NCBI RefSeq assembly: GCF_003797145.1
Contig: NZ_RKMG01000005.1
Location: 31,147 to 95,146 of the forward strand
Length of the DNA: 64,000 nucleotides
Source of the DNA: Aerococcus agrisoli
GTDB taxonomy: Bacteria; Bacillota; Bacilli; Lactobacillales; Aerococcaceae
Reading direction: 5' to 3'
Positions 28,955-37,298 of this stretch are shown in pieces; the stretch's first letter is position 1, and each line of letters starts with the position of its first letter. The notes under the pieces are model-generated. The model did no database searches and had not been told where the DNA came from. It was given only the letters and a program-made list of their open reading frames with translations. A program made the position numbers and the translations under genes.

Positions 28955-30505
28955 TTACTCGATATGGTCTTTATTTTGATTGGTGGTATGTCCTTTTCTT
29001 AAAATACGACGATTATATCGTTCATCGGCTTTCAGGTACAATACTTTACCCCCACCATCAGTTGATAAAGGCGATGGATCACCCACTTCAGTTTCCGTTA
29101 ATACCCAGTACATATTATGGAAGCCGTAGCGTTCAAAACCATCATCACCGTAACCATCCGTAAAATAGACCGCAACAGTATCTGTATCCGTAAAACTTTG
29201 GTCATGCAACCATTGGTAAGCTGGTGCGAAACTTGTACCTCCGCGCCCAGTAAAAGCCATGTCCTTCAATGATTGAAAGGATAAAGGCTTAGCGTATTGT
29301 ACTGCGGTATCCACATGTACGACCCATACTTCTGCATGTAACGTCTTTTGAATATTGGCCAACTCACCTAGTGAATAAGCCAAAGCTTCTTCATTTTGTG
29401 ATGCCGACGTATCGAAGAAAGCCACTAATCGACTAGCAGTATCCAGTACGCGTCCCGGCAAATCCACGCGATAGGGTTGCCGGCGGTTCATCCGGTTCTT
29501 CGACAACTTGTATGGGACCAAACTTGTCCCCATGCCCCGCTTAATCACGTCCCGCCAATTTAGCGCCCTTTGCTTGGTGATTTGCTTAATATTCACCTGA
29601 AGCTCACTCGACAATTTCATCCGCAGCTCTTCCGTCATCTGGTTGTAAGATTCTTTAATCAATCCATTCATCAATTTGCGATACAAATCTTGGTGTTGAC
29701 GATTGGGGCTAATTGCCTGCATAGACCGATTATTTTTCATCTCATTCTTCAACTGATTCGCTGAATCGACCCGCAACTCCTTGGCCTTATTCGGATCAAA
29801 ATTTCCTGCCAATTGGCTATATAATTCGTCCATTTGCCCCGACCCCAACATCTTATTGAAAGTCGATTCCGTCCGGTTGTGCCCCTGTTTCTTCGGATCA
29901 TTCTTCACCGCCATCAACTGGTCATAGTAATATAAAGACCCTTCTTTGGGTAAAATGAGGCGGTTCTCGGTAATATGCTTGATCCACTTCAAGGACACGG
30001 CCGTTTCAGGGAGGTCATCCACGTACTGGTTAACCTCTGCCTCCATGGCTACACTCATGACCTTGGCCGACTCTGCGTCCTTAAATGCCCAGTCGTACTC
30101 GACAATATGGCCGAACAAGACGTGATAACACATCTGGCGAATAGCAGCCAGCATACCCGCCGGTGTTTCATAGTAGAGATAGAAGAGAATGGGATTAATG
30201 GTCATGACAAGGTCCAACCCGCGAAAACCAATCGTAATGGGTTTGGCTAAATTACCATTCATTTCCCTATCAGTATGGTAGAGAATGCCCGCAAATAGGA
30301 CATCACGTGCCCCACGATAATTATCTTGTGGATTCATCAGGGTTGCGGTTAAAATCCCTAGCAAATGGTTTTGGGCATCACTGAATTTCTCGTAATCATC
30401 ATAGTGACCATGATTTAGGAAGGTAATATAGGCAATGCGCATGCGTTGAAAACTGGTTTCGATATTTTCAAATTCAAATGCTGAGAATAAGTCATTATCT
30501 GCCAT
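28955..30505 (-). CDS. VWA-domain protein with a degenerate N-terminal metallopeptidase-like domain (DUF2201 type)
   Basis: A 516-residue soluble protein. The C-terminal VWA domain (about 355-500) has a complete MIDAS metal site: DTSAS at 365-369, GGTSF with T424 and FTDGYGD at 448-454. The N-terminal half resembles the putative metallopeptidase domain that precedes DUF2201 VWA domains, in which I expect HExxHxxxxH. Here the segment reads QMCYHVLFGH (124-133), keeping the two later histidines but losing the His-Glu pair, so it is probably not a protease. A charged helical linker (about 200-320) lies between. VWA proteins next to MoxR ATPases act as paired AAA+ chaperone/adaptor systems; the gene begins 32 bases after the ATPase gene. 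Confidence 0.85.
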   Translation of the reverse strand: MADNDLFSAFEFENIETSFQRMRIAYITFLNHGHYDDYEKFSDAQNHLLGILTATLMNPQDNYRGARDVLFAGILYHTDREMNGNLAKPITIGFRGLDLVMTINPILFYLYYETPAGMLAAIRQMCYHVLFGHIVEYDWAFKDAESAKVMSVAMEAEVNQYVDDLPETAVSLKWIKHITENRLILPKEGSLYYYDQLMAVKNDPKKQGHNRTESTFNKMLGSGQMDELYSQLAGNFDPNKAKELRVDSANQLKNEMKNNRSMQAISPNRQHQDLYRKLMNGLIKESYNQMTEELRMKLSSELQVNIKQITKQRALNWRDVIKRGMGTSLVPYKLSKNRMNRRQPYRVDLPGRVLDTASRLVAFFDTSASQNEEALAYSLGELANIQKTLHAEVWVVHVDTAVQYAKPLSFQSLKDMAFTGRGGTSFAPAYQWLHDQSFTDTDTVAVYFTDGYGDDGFERYGFHNMYWVLTETEVGDPSPLSTDGGGKVLYLKADERYNRRILRKGHTTNQNKDHIE

Positions 30506-30537
30506 TTGCCCTCTCCTTTCGCTTAAATTGCTATAGC

Positions 30538-31737
30538 TTAACTATTGGCATTGACCGCCATACTGACATCGAATGTCTTTTCAACGAAGGTGTCATTTTG
30601 ATTCAAGGCATGATGTAATTTGGCTAAATCAGAAGCTGGTGCTGCATCATGCATGCGTTTCATCAAAATATAAATTTCATCTGGCTCACTCATCACAAAT
30701 AAATCGGTGTAGCGACTAATCACATGCACATCTTGGATGTAATCAGGATGGTTTACTAAATAATCGGTCAAATCTTCAATTACACGTTTACGACGTACCA
30801 ATGGCATTGCTTGGTAACGGTCGATAATACTTTGATCTAGATGCTCACCCTCAGCATTCACCACTTCAGTTGGCTTGATGAAATCGGCTTTTTGACGGCG
30901 CAAGAAAGTGACAAAGACTTGCCCAGCCTCCTCACCAATATTCCCTTCAATCCCCTCAATGAGGAATTCTAAATAGTCATCTGCCATATTGGCCAAATCC
31001 ATACCATCATCTTCAAAGGCATAGAGTAATCTAGATAAACGCTCATAAGCACGTGGTGTTGGGTTCTTATCACGTGTCTCGTCAATGACAATAAAATACT
31101 GACGTCCTTCCGCTTGCAGAAATTCGCTCACAAGTGGATGAATAATGGTGCGCCCAGAGTTCCCAGGAATTTGTAAATTGGCAAAAGATGCCAACCAATC
31201 TTCCAAGTCTGCCCCCATACGAATACGCATGGTACGGTCATTAATCGCCAAGTCCCGCGCATTTGTGGCATAAGCCGTATTTTCAAATCCTTCAACATCA
31301 CTCGACGGATTTTCGGCTGTGATAATCACAATATTGTCAGGCAATTTATGGCCCATCAAATTGCGTTGTAAGACAAGGTTCATCAATTCCCCTTGTACCA
31401 TGGCTATCGGACGGTTAAATTCATCTAAAAATAGAATCACTTTGGTATCCGGATGCGCATTGGCTTCATCAATAGCAGCTTGAATTTGTGGATTCAAGAA
31501 ATATTGAATGTGGTCTTCCTTTGGTACTGGCATAGTTAAGTCACCTGGCTGTAATAGTGAACAAGTGATTTCATAATAACCGTAGCCATTATTTTTCGCC
31601 AAATCACGAATCATTTGTGATTTCCCAATGCCTCCATGACCCACGATATTCGGCACGATTGCTGTATTTTGTGTAAGTAATAAGTTTAAACCTTTATATA
31701 CGGATGAATAGGTTAATCCTGCAACGCGATCTGTCAT
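30538..31737 (-). CDS. MoxR-type AAA+ ATPase
   Basis: A 399-residue AAA+ ATPase with Walker A GHGGIGKS (33-40), Walker B ILFLDEFNR (D105, E106) and sensor 1 asparagine in TAENP (N143). The DEFNR form and the neighbouring VWA gene place it with the MoxR/RavA/CbbQ branch of helix-2-insert AAA+ proteins. These remodel or activate partner proteins, usually through the VWA metal site. It is the first gene of a four-gene operon with a promoter at 31775-31804 and a possible catabolite-control site upstream. The client is unknown; roles in stress response or in conflict/defence systems are both possible. Confidence 0.88.
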   Translation of the reverse strand: MTDRVAGLTYSSVYKGLNLLLTQNTAIVPNIVGHGGIGKSQMIRDLAKNNGYGYYEITCSLLQPGDLTMPVPKEDHIQYFLNPQIQAAIDEANAHPDTKVILFLDEFNRPIAMVQGELMNLVLQRNLMGHKLPDNIVIITAENPSSDVEGFENTAYATNARDLAINDRTMRIRMGADLEDWLASFANLQIPGNSGRTIIHPLVSEFLQAEGRQYFIVIDETRDKNPTPRAYERLSRLLYAFEDDGMDLANMADDYLEFLIEGIEGNIGEEAGQVFVTFLRRQKADFIKPTEVVNAEGEHLDQSIIDRYQAMPLVRRKRVIEDLTDYLVNHPDYIQDVHVISRYTDLFVMSEPDEIYILMKRMHDAAPASDLAKLHHALNQNDTFVEKTFDVSMAVNANS

Positions 31738-31774
31738 ATAGCTTCACACCTTTTTGTTTTAGTCATTTCCCCTT

Positions 31775-31804
31775 ATTATACGAGACCAAAGACCTATATC
31801 TCAA
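31775..31804 (-). promoter_or_regulatory. Promoter of the MoxR-VWA-MazG operon
   Basis: TTGAGA (31799-31804) and TATAAT (31775-31780) are 18 bp apart, about 40 bases upstream of the ATPase start. Confidence 0.65.
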
Positions 31805-31850
31805 TGGATTTACCAAACTTGTATCAAATTAGCACATTTTCGTACTTTTA

Positions 31851-31865
31851 TTGGAAACGATTGCA
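31851..31865. promoter_or_regulatory. Candidate CcpA catabolite-response element (cre)
   Basis: TTGGAAACGATTGCA fits every fixed position of the cre consensus WTGNAANCGNWNNCW. It lies about 46 bp upstream of the operon's -35, a place used by activating as well as inactive cre sites. A chance match cannot be excluded. Confidence 0.4.
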
Positions 31866-31920
31866 AAGTCACTTGTCATTTTACGAAAAAAGCTAGAACA
31901 AAAGTTTAAAATCTTCGATT

Positions 31921-32166
31921 TTCGTCCTTACTGTGTACGTTCCTGGTAAGCCGTGGCACCAGCAATAGGATGATAGAAAAAGCGTTCAGCCCTCAACCAG
32001 TGGAAGAATAGTGTAGACGATGACGGTAGTCATCGACAAACTATTCTGAAATGGGCAGAGGGGTGCTTTTTCGAACTCGACTGGGAGCCAAGGTCTCCCG
32101 GTTTGAAATCGAGCCAAGGTCTCGCTTTTATGCTCTTTCACGGCTAAGGAACTACACTTCCAGTCC
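31921..32166 (+). repeat. Structured intergenic repeat, copy B, interrupted by a second palindromic element
   Basis: The same element as copy A: left arm TTCCTGGTAAGCCGTGGCACC, right arm CACGGCTAAGGAAC. The two inner hairpins here carry an exact tandem GAGCCAAGGTCTC motif (centred near 32093 and 32118). About 120 bp of unrelated sequence (31963-32082) sit between the left arm and the first hairpin. It lies between rny and the moxR promoter. Within the second hairpin the outer stem has lost pairing (CTCGCTTTTA), a sign of decay. Confidence 0.88.
31963..32082. mobile_element. Palindromic insertion of about 120 bp inside repeat copy B (MITE-like)
   Basis: This stretch is absent from copies A and C. 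It is itself a long imperfect inverted repeat: AAAAAGC (31977-31983) with GCTTTTT (32065-32071), then AGAATAGT (32005-32012) with ACTATTCT (32040-32047), and at the centre CGATGAC (32018-32024) with GTCATCG (32029-32035). It encodes nothing. I cannot define a target-site duplication with certainty. Confidence 0.6.
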
Positions 32167-32280
32167 TCATACCTTGTATCAATAATATATTTTTAGCCCA
32201 TCTTTTAATCTTTGATTCTTACAGTTAATGATTTTGCAATAAAATGAATATATTACTTATACATACCACCAAAGCATAAC

Positions 32281-32309
32281 AAAAAAGGAGCATTTGCATG
32301 CTCCTTTTG
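32281..32309 (-). terminator. Terminator downstream of rny
   Basis: On the minus strand AAAAGGAGCA pairs with TGCTCCTTTT across TGCAAA, followed by T-rich sequence, just after the rny stop codon. Confidence 0.9.
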
Positions 32310-32317
32310 GTTCATTA

Positions 32318-33889
32318 TTATTTCGCGTAATCAACGGCGCGTTTTTCGCGTATCACGATTACTTTAATTTGTCCTGGGTAATCCAGTTCATTTTCAATGC
32401 GTTTTGAAATGTCGTGTGCCAATTCGATTGCTTTCAAGTCATCGACTTCGTCTGGTCGAACCATCACGCGGATTTCACGACCGGCTTGAATAGCAAAGGC
32501 ATTTTGAACACCATTATAATCCTTAGCAATTGCTTCTAGACTACGTAATCTTTGAATATAGTTTTCTAATGATTCACTTCGTGCACCTGGGCGAGCGGCT
32601 GATAAAGCATCCGCAATCGCAACTAATGAAGCAATGACACTTGTCGGTTCCACATCTCCGTGGTGACTCGCAATGGCATTGATCACTGTTTCAGGTTCTT
32701 GGTATTTAATTGCAAACTCAGTACCAATTTGTACGTGAGAGCCTTCGACTTCGTGGTCGACTGCCTTACCAATATCATGTAGTAATCCAGCACGCTTAGC
32801 TAATTGTACATCTTCGCCAAGTTCTGCCGCCATTACACCTGTAAGTTTCGCCACTTCTATACTATGATTTAAGACGTTTTGTCCATAACTAGTACGGTAG
32901 TAAAGGCGACCTAGTGTTTTCACTAAATCTGGATGTAGTGAGTGAATACCTAAATCAAAGGTAGCTTCTTCCCCTACTTCTCTAACTTTACTATCCATTT
33001 GCTTACGTGCCTTTTCAACAGCTTCTTCAATCTTAGCAGGATGGATACGACCATCTGCGATTAATTTATCCAAAGCTAATTTCGCAATTTCACGTCTAAT
33101 TGGATCAAAACCACTCAATACGACAGCTTCTGGTGTGTCATCAACAATAAGGTCAATCCCTGTTAGAGATTCTAACGTTTTAATGTTTCGACCTTCTTTA
33201 CCGATGATACGACCTTTCATGTCGTCATTTGGCAAGTGAACAACTGTTACTGTAGATTCAGTAACGGTATCCGCGCCTGAGCGTTCAATAGCTTGAAGAA
33301 CGATTTGTTTCGCTACACGATCTGCCGTATCATTAGCTTCTTGTTCGGCTTTCTTAATCATGATTGCCTTATCATGTGCTAATTTTTCGTCCATCTCTTT
33401 CAGCAATAATTTCTTCGCATCATCACGTGACATTTCTGCAACGGTAACTAGCTCTTCATTACGTTTATTGATTAATTCATCAGCTGCACGTTCAGTTTCT
33501 TCAACTTTCTTGGTGCGGTCACGTAAAGATTGTTCTTTATTACTTAATTGATTTTCTTTGTCAGTAATAGCAGAATCACGATTGTCCAATTTCTCTTCTC
33601 TTTGAGCTAATCGGTCTTCTTGCTTCTTAACTTCACTACGGCGATCTCTAACTTCACTATCTACTTCATTTCTGTATCGTTGCAATTCTTCTTTCGCGTT
33701 TAAGATAATTTCTTTACGCTCAGATTCTGCGCTACGTTTAGCATTTTCAATGATTCCTTGTGCGGTTATGTGTGCTTCATCTTTTTCGCGAGCTTGTTCT
33801 TGCAATAAAGATTTCTTCCCAGCATAAACGCCACCCAATAAACCAACAATTAAAGCAATGATAGCGAAGGCAATTTCAGTAAATCCCAT
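32318..33889 (-). CDS. rny: Ribonuclease Y
   Basis: A 523-residue endoribonuclease that initiates mRNA decay at the membrane. It has an N-terminal transmembrane helix (residues 5-24) and a long coiled coil (about 30-205) rich in Glu, Lys and Arg. A KH domain with [15 protein letters not shown] and an HD domain with [12 protein letters not shown] and IASHHGD follow. All metal-binding HD residues are present. It is a single-gene unit with its own terminator, downstream of recA. Confidence 0.97.
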   Translation of the reverse strand: MGFTEIAFAIIALIVGLLGGVYAGKKSLLQEQAREKDEAHITAQGIIENAKRSAESERKEIILNAKEELQRYRNEVDSEVRDRRSEVKKQEDRLAQREEKLDNRDSAITDKENQLSNKEQSLRDRTKKVEETERAADELINKRNEELVTVAEMSRDDAKKLLLKEMDEKLAHDKAIMIKKAEQEANDTADRVAKQIVLQAIERSGADTVTESTVTVVHLPNDDMKGRIIGKEGRNIKTLESLTGIDLIVDDTPEAVVLSGFDPIRREIAKLALDKLIADGRIHPAKIEEAVEKARKQMDSKVREVGEEATFDLGIHSLHPDLVKTLGRLYYRTSYGQNVLNHSIEVAKLTGVMAAELGEDVQLAKRAGLLHDIGKAVDHEVEGSHVQIGTEFAIKYQEPETVINAIASHHGDVEPTSVIASLVAIADALSAARPGARSESLENYIQRLRSLEAIAKDYNGVQNAFAIQAGREIRVMVRPDEVDDLKAIELAHDISKRIENELDYPGQIKVIVIREKRAVDYAK

Positions 33890-34052
33890 AGTTTCACCTC
33901 CGTATCTATTTAATTGTGTTCTATTCTAGTTAAGATTAAAAGTTTATAAAATATGCATTACATGCACATAAGTTTATTTTATATTTAACTGATGGGATTG
34001 TCAATCAAGTGAGCAAGTAAAAGCATGATAGCCTTTTCAATTATTGGTGTAA

Positions 34053-34095
34053 GAAAAAAGCGCCACACCTTGTCCTAAGACTTAGTGTGACGCTA
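34053..34095 (-). terminator. Terminator downstream of recA
   Basis: On the minus strand AGCGTCACAC pairs with GTGTGGCGCT, with a 16-base loop and a following T-run. Confidence 0.85.
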
Positions 34096-34117
34096 CTATT
34101 TTAATTATAATGGTAAA

Positions 34118-35209
34118 TTATTCTGCATCTTCTTCGAATAACTCAGTTTGATCAGCATTTTCTGCTTCTAAAGCAGCTAATTCATCAATCGTTAGTTTAC
34201 CATTTTGACCGAAACCGAAGTGTTGACGTACTTGGGCATCAATCGTTTCGCGGATTTCTGGATTTTCACGTAAAAATTGTTTTGCATTTTCACGGCCTTG
34301 ACCAATACGGTCTTCACCGTATGAATACCAAGAACCAGATTTGTTAATGATATCTAATTCAGCAGCTAAATCAACTAGCTCACCTTCTTGGGAAATCCCT
34401 TCCCCATACATGATATCAACTTCAGCCACTTTGAATGGTGGCGCAACCTTGTTTTTAACAATCTTGATTTTTGTACGGTTACCAATGGCATTACCGCTCT
34501 CTTTAATTTGTTCACCACGGCGAACTTCTAAACGGATTGTAGAGTAGAATTTTAAGGCTCTACCACCTGGTGTTGTTTCTGGGTTACCAAACATAACCCC
34601 AACTTTTTCACGGATTTGGTTAATGAAAATGGCGATAGTTTTGGTTTTGTTAATCGTACCTGATAATTTACGTAAGGCTTGAGACATCAAACGGGCTTGT
34701 AAACCGATATGAGAGTCACCCATTTCACCTTCGATTTCAGCACGCGGCACTAAAGCTGCAACTGAGTCGACTACGATGATATCAATAGCACCTGAACTTA
34801 CTAGGGCATCTGCGATTTCTAATCCTTGCTCACCAGTATCTGGTTGAGAAAGTAATAGTTCATCAACATTTACACCTAATTTCGCTGCATATTCTGGATC
34901 TAACGCATTTTCAGCATCGATAAAGGCAGCAATCCCACCACGTTTTTGCACTTCAGCAATTGCGTGTAACGATACAGTTGTCTTACCAGATGATTCAGGT
35001 CCGTAAATTTCAATAATACGACCTCTTGGGTATCCACCAACACCTAAAGAAATATCTAAGGTTAATGAACCTGATGGAATTGTAGAAATACGCGTATCTC
35101 CACGTTCTCCCATTCTCATAATTGAACCTTTACCAAAGTTACGTTCAATTTTTTTCATTGCATCTTCTAATGCTTTTTGACGATTGCTATCGTTTTGATC
35201 AATACTCAT
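34118..35209 (-). CDS. recA: Recombinase RecA
   Basis: A 363-residue strand-exchange ATPase. Walker A is GPESSGKTT (70-78). The RecA signature region around [19 protein letters not shown] and the DNA-binding loop 2 ([18 protein letters not shown]) are present. The C-terminal tail is acidic, as usual. A LexA/DinR-type box and a promoter lie in the 86-base gap after cinA, so recA can be induced by DNA damage apart from cinA; read-through from cinA is also possible, as no terminator separates them. Confidence 0.98.
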   Translation of the reverse strand: MSIDQNDSNRQKALEDAMKKIERNFGKGSIMRMGERGDTRISTIPSGSLTLDISLGVGGYPRGRIIEIYGPESSGKTTVSLHAIAEVQKRGGIAAFIDAENALDPEYAAKLGVNVDELLLSQPDTGEQGLEIADALVSSGAIDIIVVDSVAALVPRAEIEGEMGDSHIGLQARLMSQALRKLSGTINKTKTIAIFINQIREKVGVMFGNPETTPGGRALKFYSTIRLEVRRGEQIKESGNAIGNRTKIKIVKNKVAPPFKVAEVDIMYGEGISQEGELVDLAAELDIINKSGSWYSYGEDRIGQGRENAKQFLRENPEIRETIDAQVRQHFGFGQNGKLTIDELAALEAENADQTELFEEDAE

Positions 35210-35246
35210 GCGTAAATCCTCCTAATTGGTCAGTAGCTTCATCTAT

Positions 35247-35275
35247 ATTTTATAATTAATTCTGTAATTAAGCAA
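35247..35275 (-). promoter_or_regulatory. Promoter of recA
   Basis: TTGCTT (35270-35275) and TAAAAT (35247-35252) are 17 bp apart, 37 bases upstream of the recA start and 8 bases downstream of the SOS box. Confidence 0.6.
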
Positions 35276-35283
35276 GAGAAAAA

Positions 35284-35297
35284 CGAACAAATGTTCT
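35284..35297. promoter_or_regulatory. LexA/DinR (SOS) box upstream of recA
   Basis: CGAACAAATGTTCT matches the Gram-positive SOS box CGAAC-N4-GTTCG at all but the last base. It overlaps the cinA stop codon and abuts the recA -35. No comparable box is visible ahead of uvrB in this window. Confidence 0.75.
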
Positions 35298-36525
35298 ATT
35301 TATTTTTTAGGACATCAAAATATGCTGTGTAGACAGATCGGTACTGAATGTTTTCTCGACGCCCACGCAAATTGGGTTGTAATACGCGTGTTTCTTTTCC
35401 TTTTTCTGCAATACCAATATAGACTGTCCCTACATCCTTACCTTCCATTGGGTCCGGTCCCGCAACCCCGGTAAAAGATATAGCGATATCACTATTGTAT
35501 AATTTTCGTGCACCTTCAGCCATTTGAATCGCAGTGCCAGGGCTCACCATACCTACTGTATCCAATGTCTCTTGCTTCACACCCAATACATGATGTTTGG
35601 CTTCACCTGTATAGGTCACTGCCGAACCATTTAACACTGCTGATGCCCCGGGTACATCTACTAATTTCTTCGCCGCTAGGCCACCAGTAAAACTTTCTGC
35701 AAAGGCAATCGTTTTATTTTGGTCCTTCAGATAGGATACCAAGACTTGATTTAAACCTAAACCTTCCCCTTGGCCATAGTAATATTCGCCCAAGCGTTGG
35801 TTCAATTCTTTGCTTAATTCGTCCAACTTATCTTCATTTTCCGCTTCATCCGGACCGGCTGCAGTTAACCTGACTGTAACTGCATAATCGCCAAAGTAAA
35901 TGGCAATAGATGGATTGGTCTGTTCCATAATGAAGTCATCGATTGTTGCTGCTAGTTGTGATTCACCGATACCAAAATAATGTAAATATCGTGAATTCAA
36001 ACGTAATTGTGCTTGCTCCATTGATAATAGGTAATCAACGACATAGTGTTGGAACATTGCGGTCATTTCACTTGGTGGTCCCGGTAAAAGAATATAAGTG
36101 CGGTCATTTTTTTGAATGGCTGTACCAACTGCTTGACCCACAACATTGGGAAAAGAAATTCCATTTTCAAAACGTAAAGCCATGGCTTTATTGTTATCTG
36201 TCATCACACGACCTTTAAATGTTTCCATGATATGTGCTTTGCCAGCTTTATCTATGATTAAAGGTTCAGCTAAGTATTCTGCGATTGTCTGTTTGGTGAG
36301 GTCATCACGTGTTGGCCCTAATCCCCCTGTGAAAATCAGAATATCAGCCCGTGATTCTGCTTGGGCTGTGACTTTCATCAAGCGTTGTGGATTGTCTCCA
36401 ACGACCGTTTGGATATAATGGTCAATCCCAAGTTCACTCAATTTTTTTGCGATAAATTGGGCGTTGGTATTGGCAATTTGACCCATTAATAGTTCCGTTC
36501 CTACGGCAATGATTTCTGCAATCAT
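35296..36525 (-). CDS. cinA: Competence/damage-inducible protein CinA
   Basis: A 409-residue protein: an N-terminal MoCF/COG1058 domain (EIIAVGTELLMGQIANTNAQ, FTGGLGPTRDD) and a C-terminal CinA/PncC amidohydrolase domain (IAFAESFTGGLAAKKLV). The family is linked to NMN deamidation and ADP-ribose pyrophosphatase activity; in streptococci cinA-recA forms a late competence operon. The gene order cinA-recA is kept here. GGAGGGG precedes the start. A sequence ACGTATA 20 bases before the ATG resembles one in the same place before comEA. Confidence 0.95.
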   Translation of the reverse strand: MIAEIIAVGTELLMGQIANTNAQFIAKKLSELGIDHYIQTVVGDNPQRLMKVTAQAESRADILIFTGGLGPTRDDLTKQTIAEYLAEPLIIDKAGKAHIMETFKGRVMTDNNKAMALRFENGISFPNVVGQAVGTAIQKNDRTYILLPGPPSEMTAMFQHYVVDYLLSMEQAQLRLNSRYLHYFGIGESQLAATIDDFIMEQTNPSIAIYFGDYAVTVRLTAAGPDEAENEDKLDELSKELNQRLGEYYYGQGEGLGLNQVLVSYLKDQNKTIAFAESFTGGLAAKKLVDVPGASAVLNGSAVTYTGEAKHHVLGVKQETLDTVGMVSPGTAIQMAEGARKLYNSDIAISFTGVAGPDPMEGKDVGTVYIGIAEKGKETRVLQPNLRGRRENIQYRSVYTAYFDVLKNK

Positions 36526-36596
36526 TAAAACCCCTCCATCATATATATACGTCTTTTATTCAAAAATCTGCTTTTAAAGTTATGTTTCATTATAAA

Positions 36597-36629
36597 ACAA
36601 AAAAGAGCCAGGGAACATCCTGAACTCTT
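36597..36629 (-). terminator. Terminator downstream of pgsA
   Basis: On the minus strand AGAGTTCAGG and CCTGGCTCT form a stem, followed by six T. Confidence 0.75.
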
Positions 36630-36651
36630 CTAAGTGTTACATATGATTCAA

Positions 36652-37230
36652 TTATAAGCCATCTGAGAAGACTGCTTTGTTTTTCACAAAATAATCGACA
36701 CCAGAGTAAATCGTAAAGATTAATGCTAGGTATAAAAGAATTTGTCCAATTGAGAAAGGCAACATACCGAATGGGAAATCACCAATCAATAGGAAAATAA
36801 TTGAAAGCATTTGGGTAAAGGTTTTTAGTTTACCTGCACCACCTGCTGCCATGACGGTTCCTTTTTCAACTAATAATAGGCGTAAGCCTGTCACGGCTAA
36901 TTCACGCATAATAATAATCGATACTAGCCAAGCAGGTGCAAGACCGATACCAACTAAGGCAATGAACGCTGTGGCTACAAGCATTTTATCAGCTAATGGA
37001 TCCGCAAATTTTCCGAAGTTAGTGACTAAGTTATCGCGACGAGCAATATAGCCGTCTAACCAGTCAGTAATAGATGCAAGCGCAAAAATAATCGCTGCAA
37101 TGACATATTGCCAGTGCCATTCACTGCCAAGAACTTGGCTACCCTCGCCATTGGCTGGAATGGACACAAAAATCATAAAAATTGGAATCATAATGATTCG
37201 GATCACGGTTAATTTATTCGGTAAATTCAA
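36652..37230 (-). CDS. pgsA: CDP-diacylglycerol--glycerol-3-phosphate 3-phosphatidyltransferase PgsA
   Basis: A 192-residue membrane enzyme of phosphatidylglycerol synthesis. The CDP-alcohol phosphotransferase motif is complete: DWLDGYIARRDNLVTNFGKFADPLADK, in which the aspartates bind metal and CDP-DAG. About five membrane helices. It starts with TTG, six bases after GGAGG. It follows ftsK by 68 bases and is closed by a terminator. It usually sits near cinA-recA-rny in firmicutes, as here. Confidence 0.95.
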   Translation of the reverse strand: MNLPNKLTVIRIIMIPIFMIFVSIPANGEGSQVLGSEWHWQYVIAAIIFALASITDWLDGYIARRDNLVTNFGKFADPLADKMLVATAFIALVGIGLAPAWLVSIIIMRELAVTGLRLLLVEKGTVMAAGGAGKLKTFTQMLSIIFLLIGDFPFGMLPFSIGQILLYLALIFTIYSGVDYFVKNKAVFSDGL

Positions 37231-37298
37231 AAGATCCCTCCTAGGTTGACTATCTACTTTCGGTGTTTTTTATACTATTCAGTATATCACGAAAAGAA

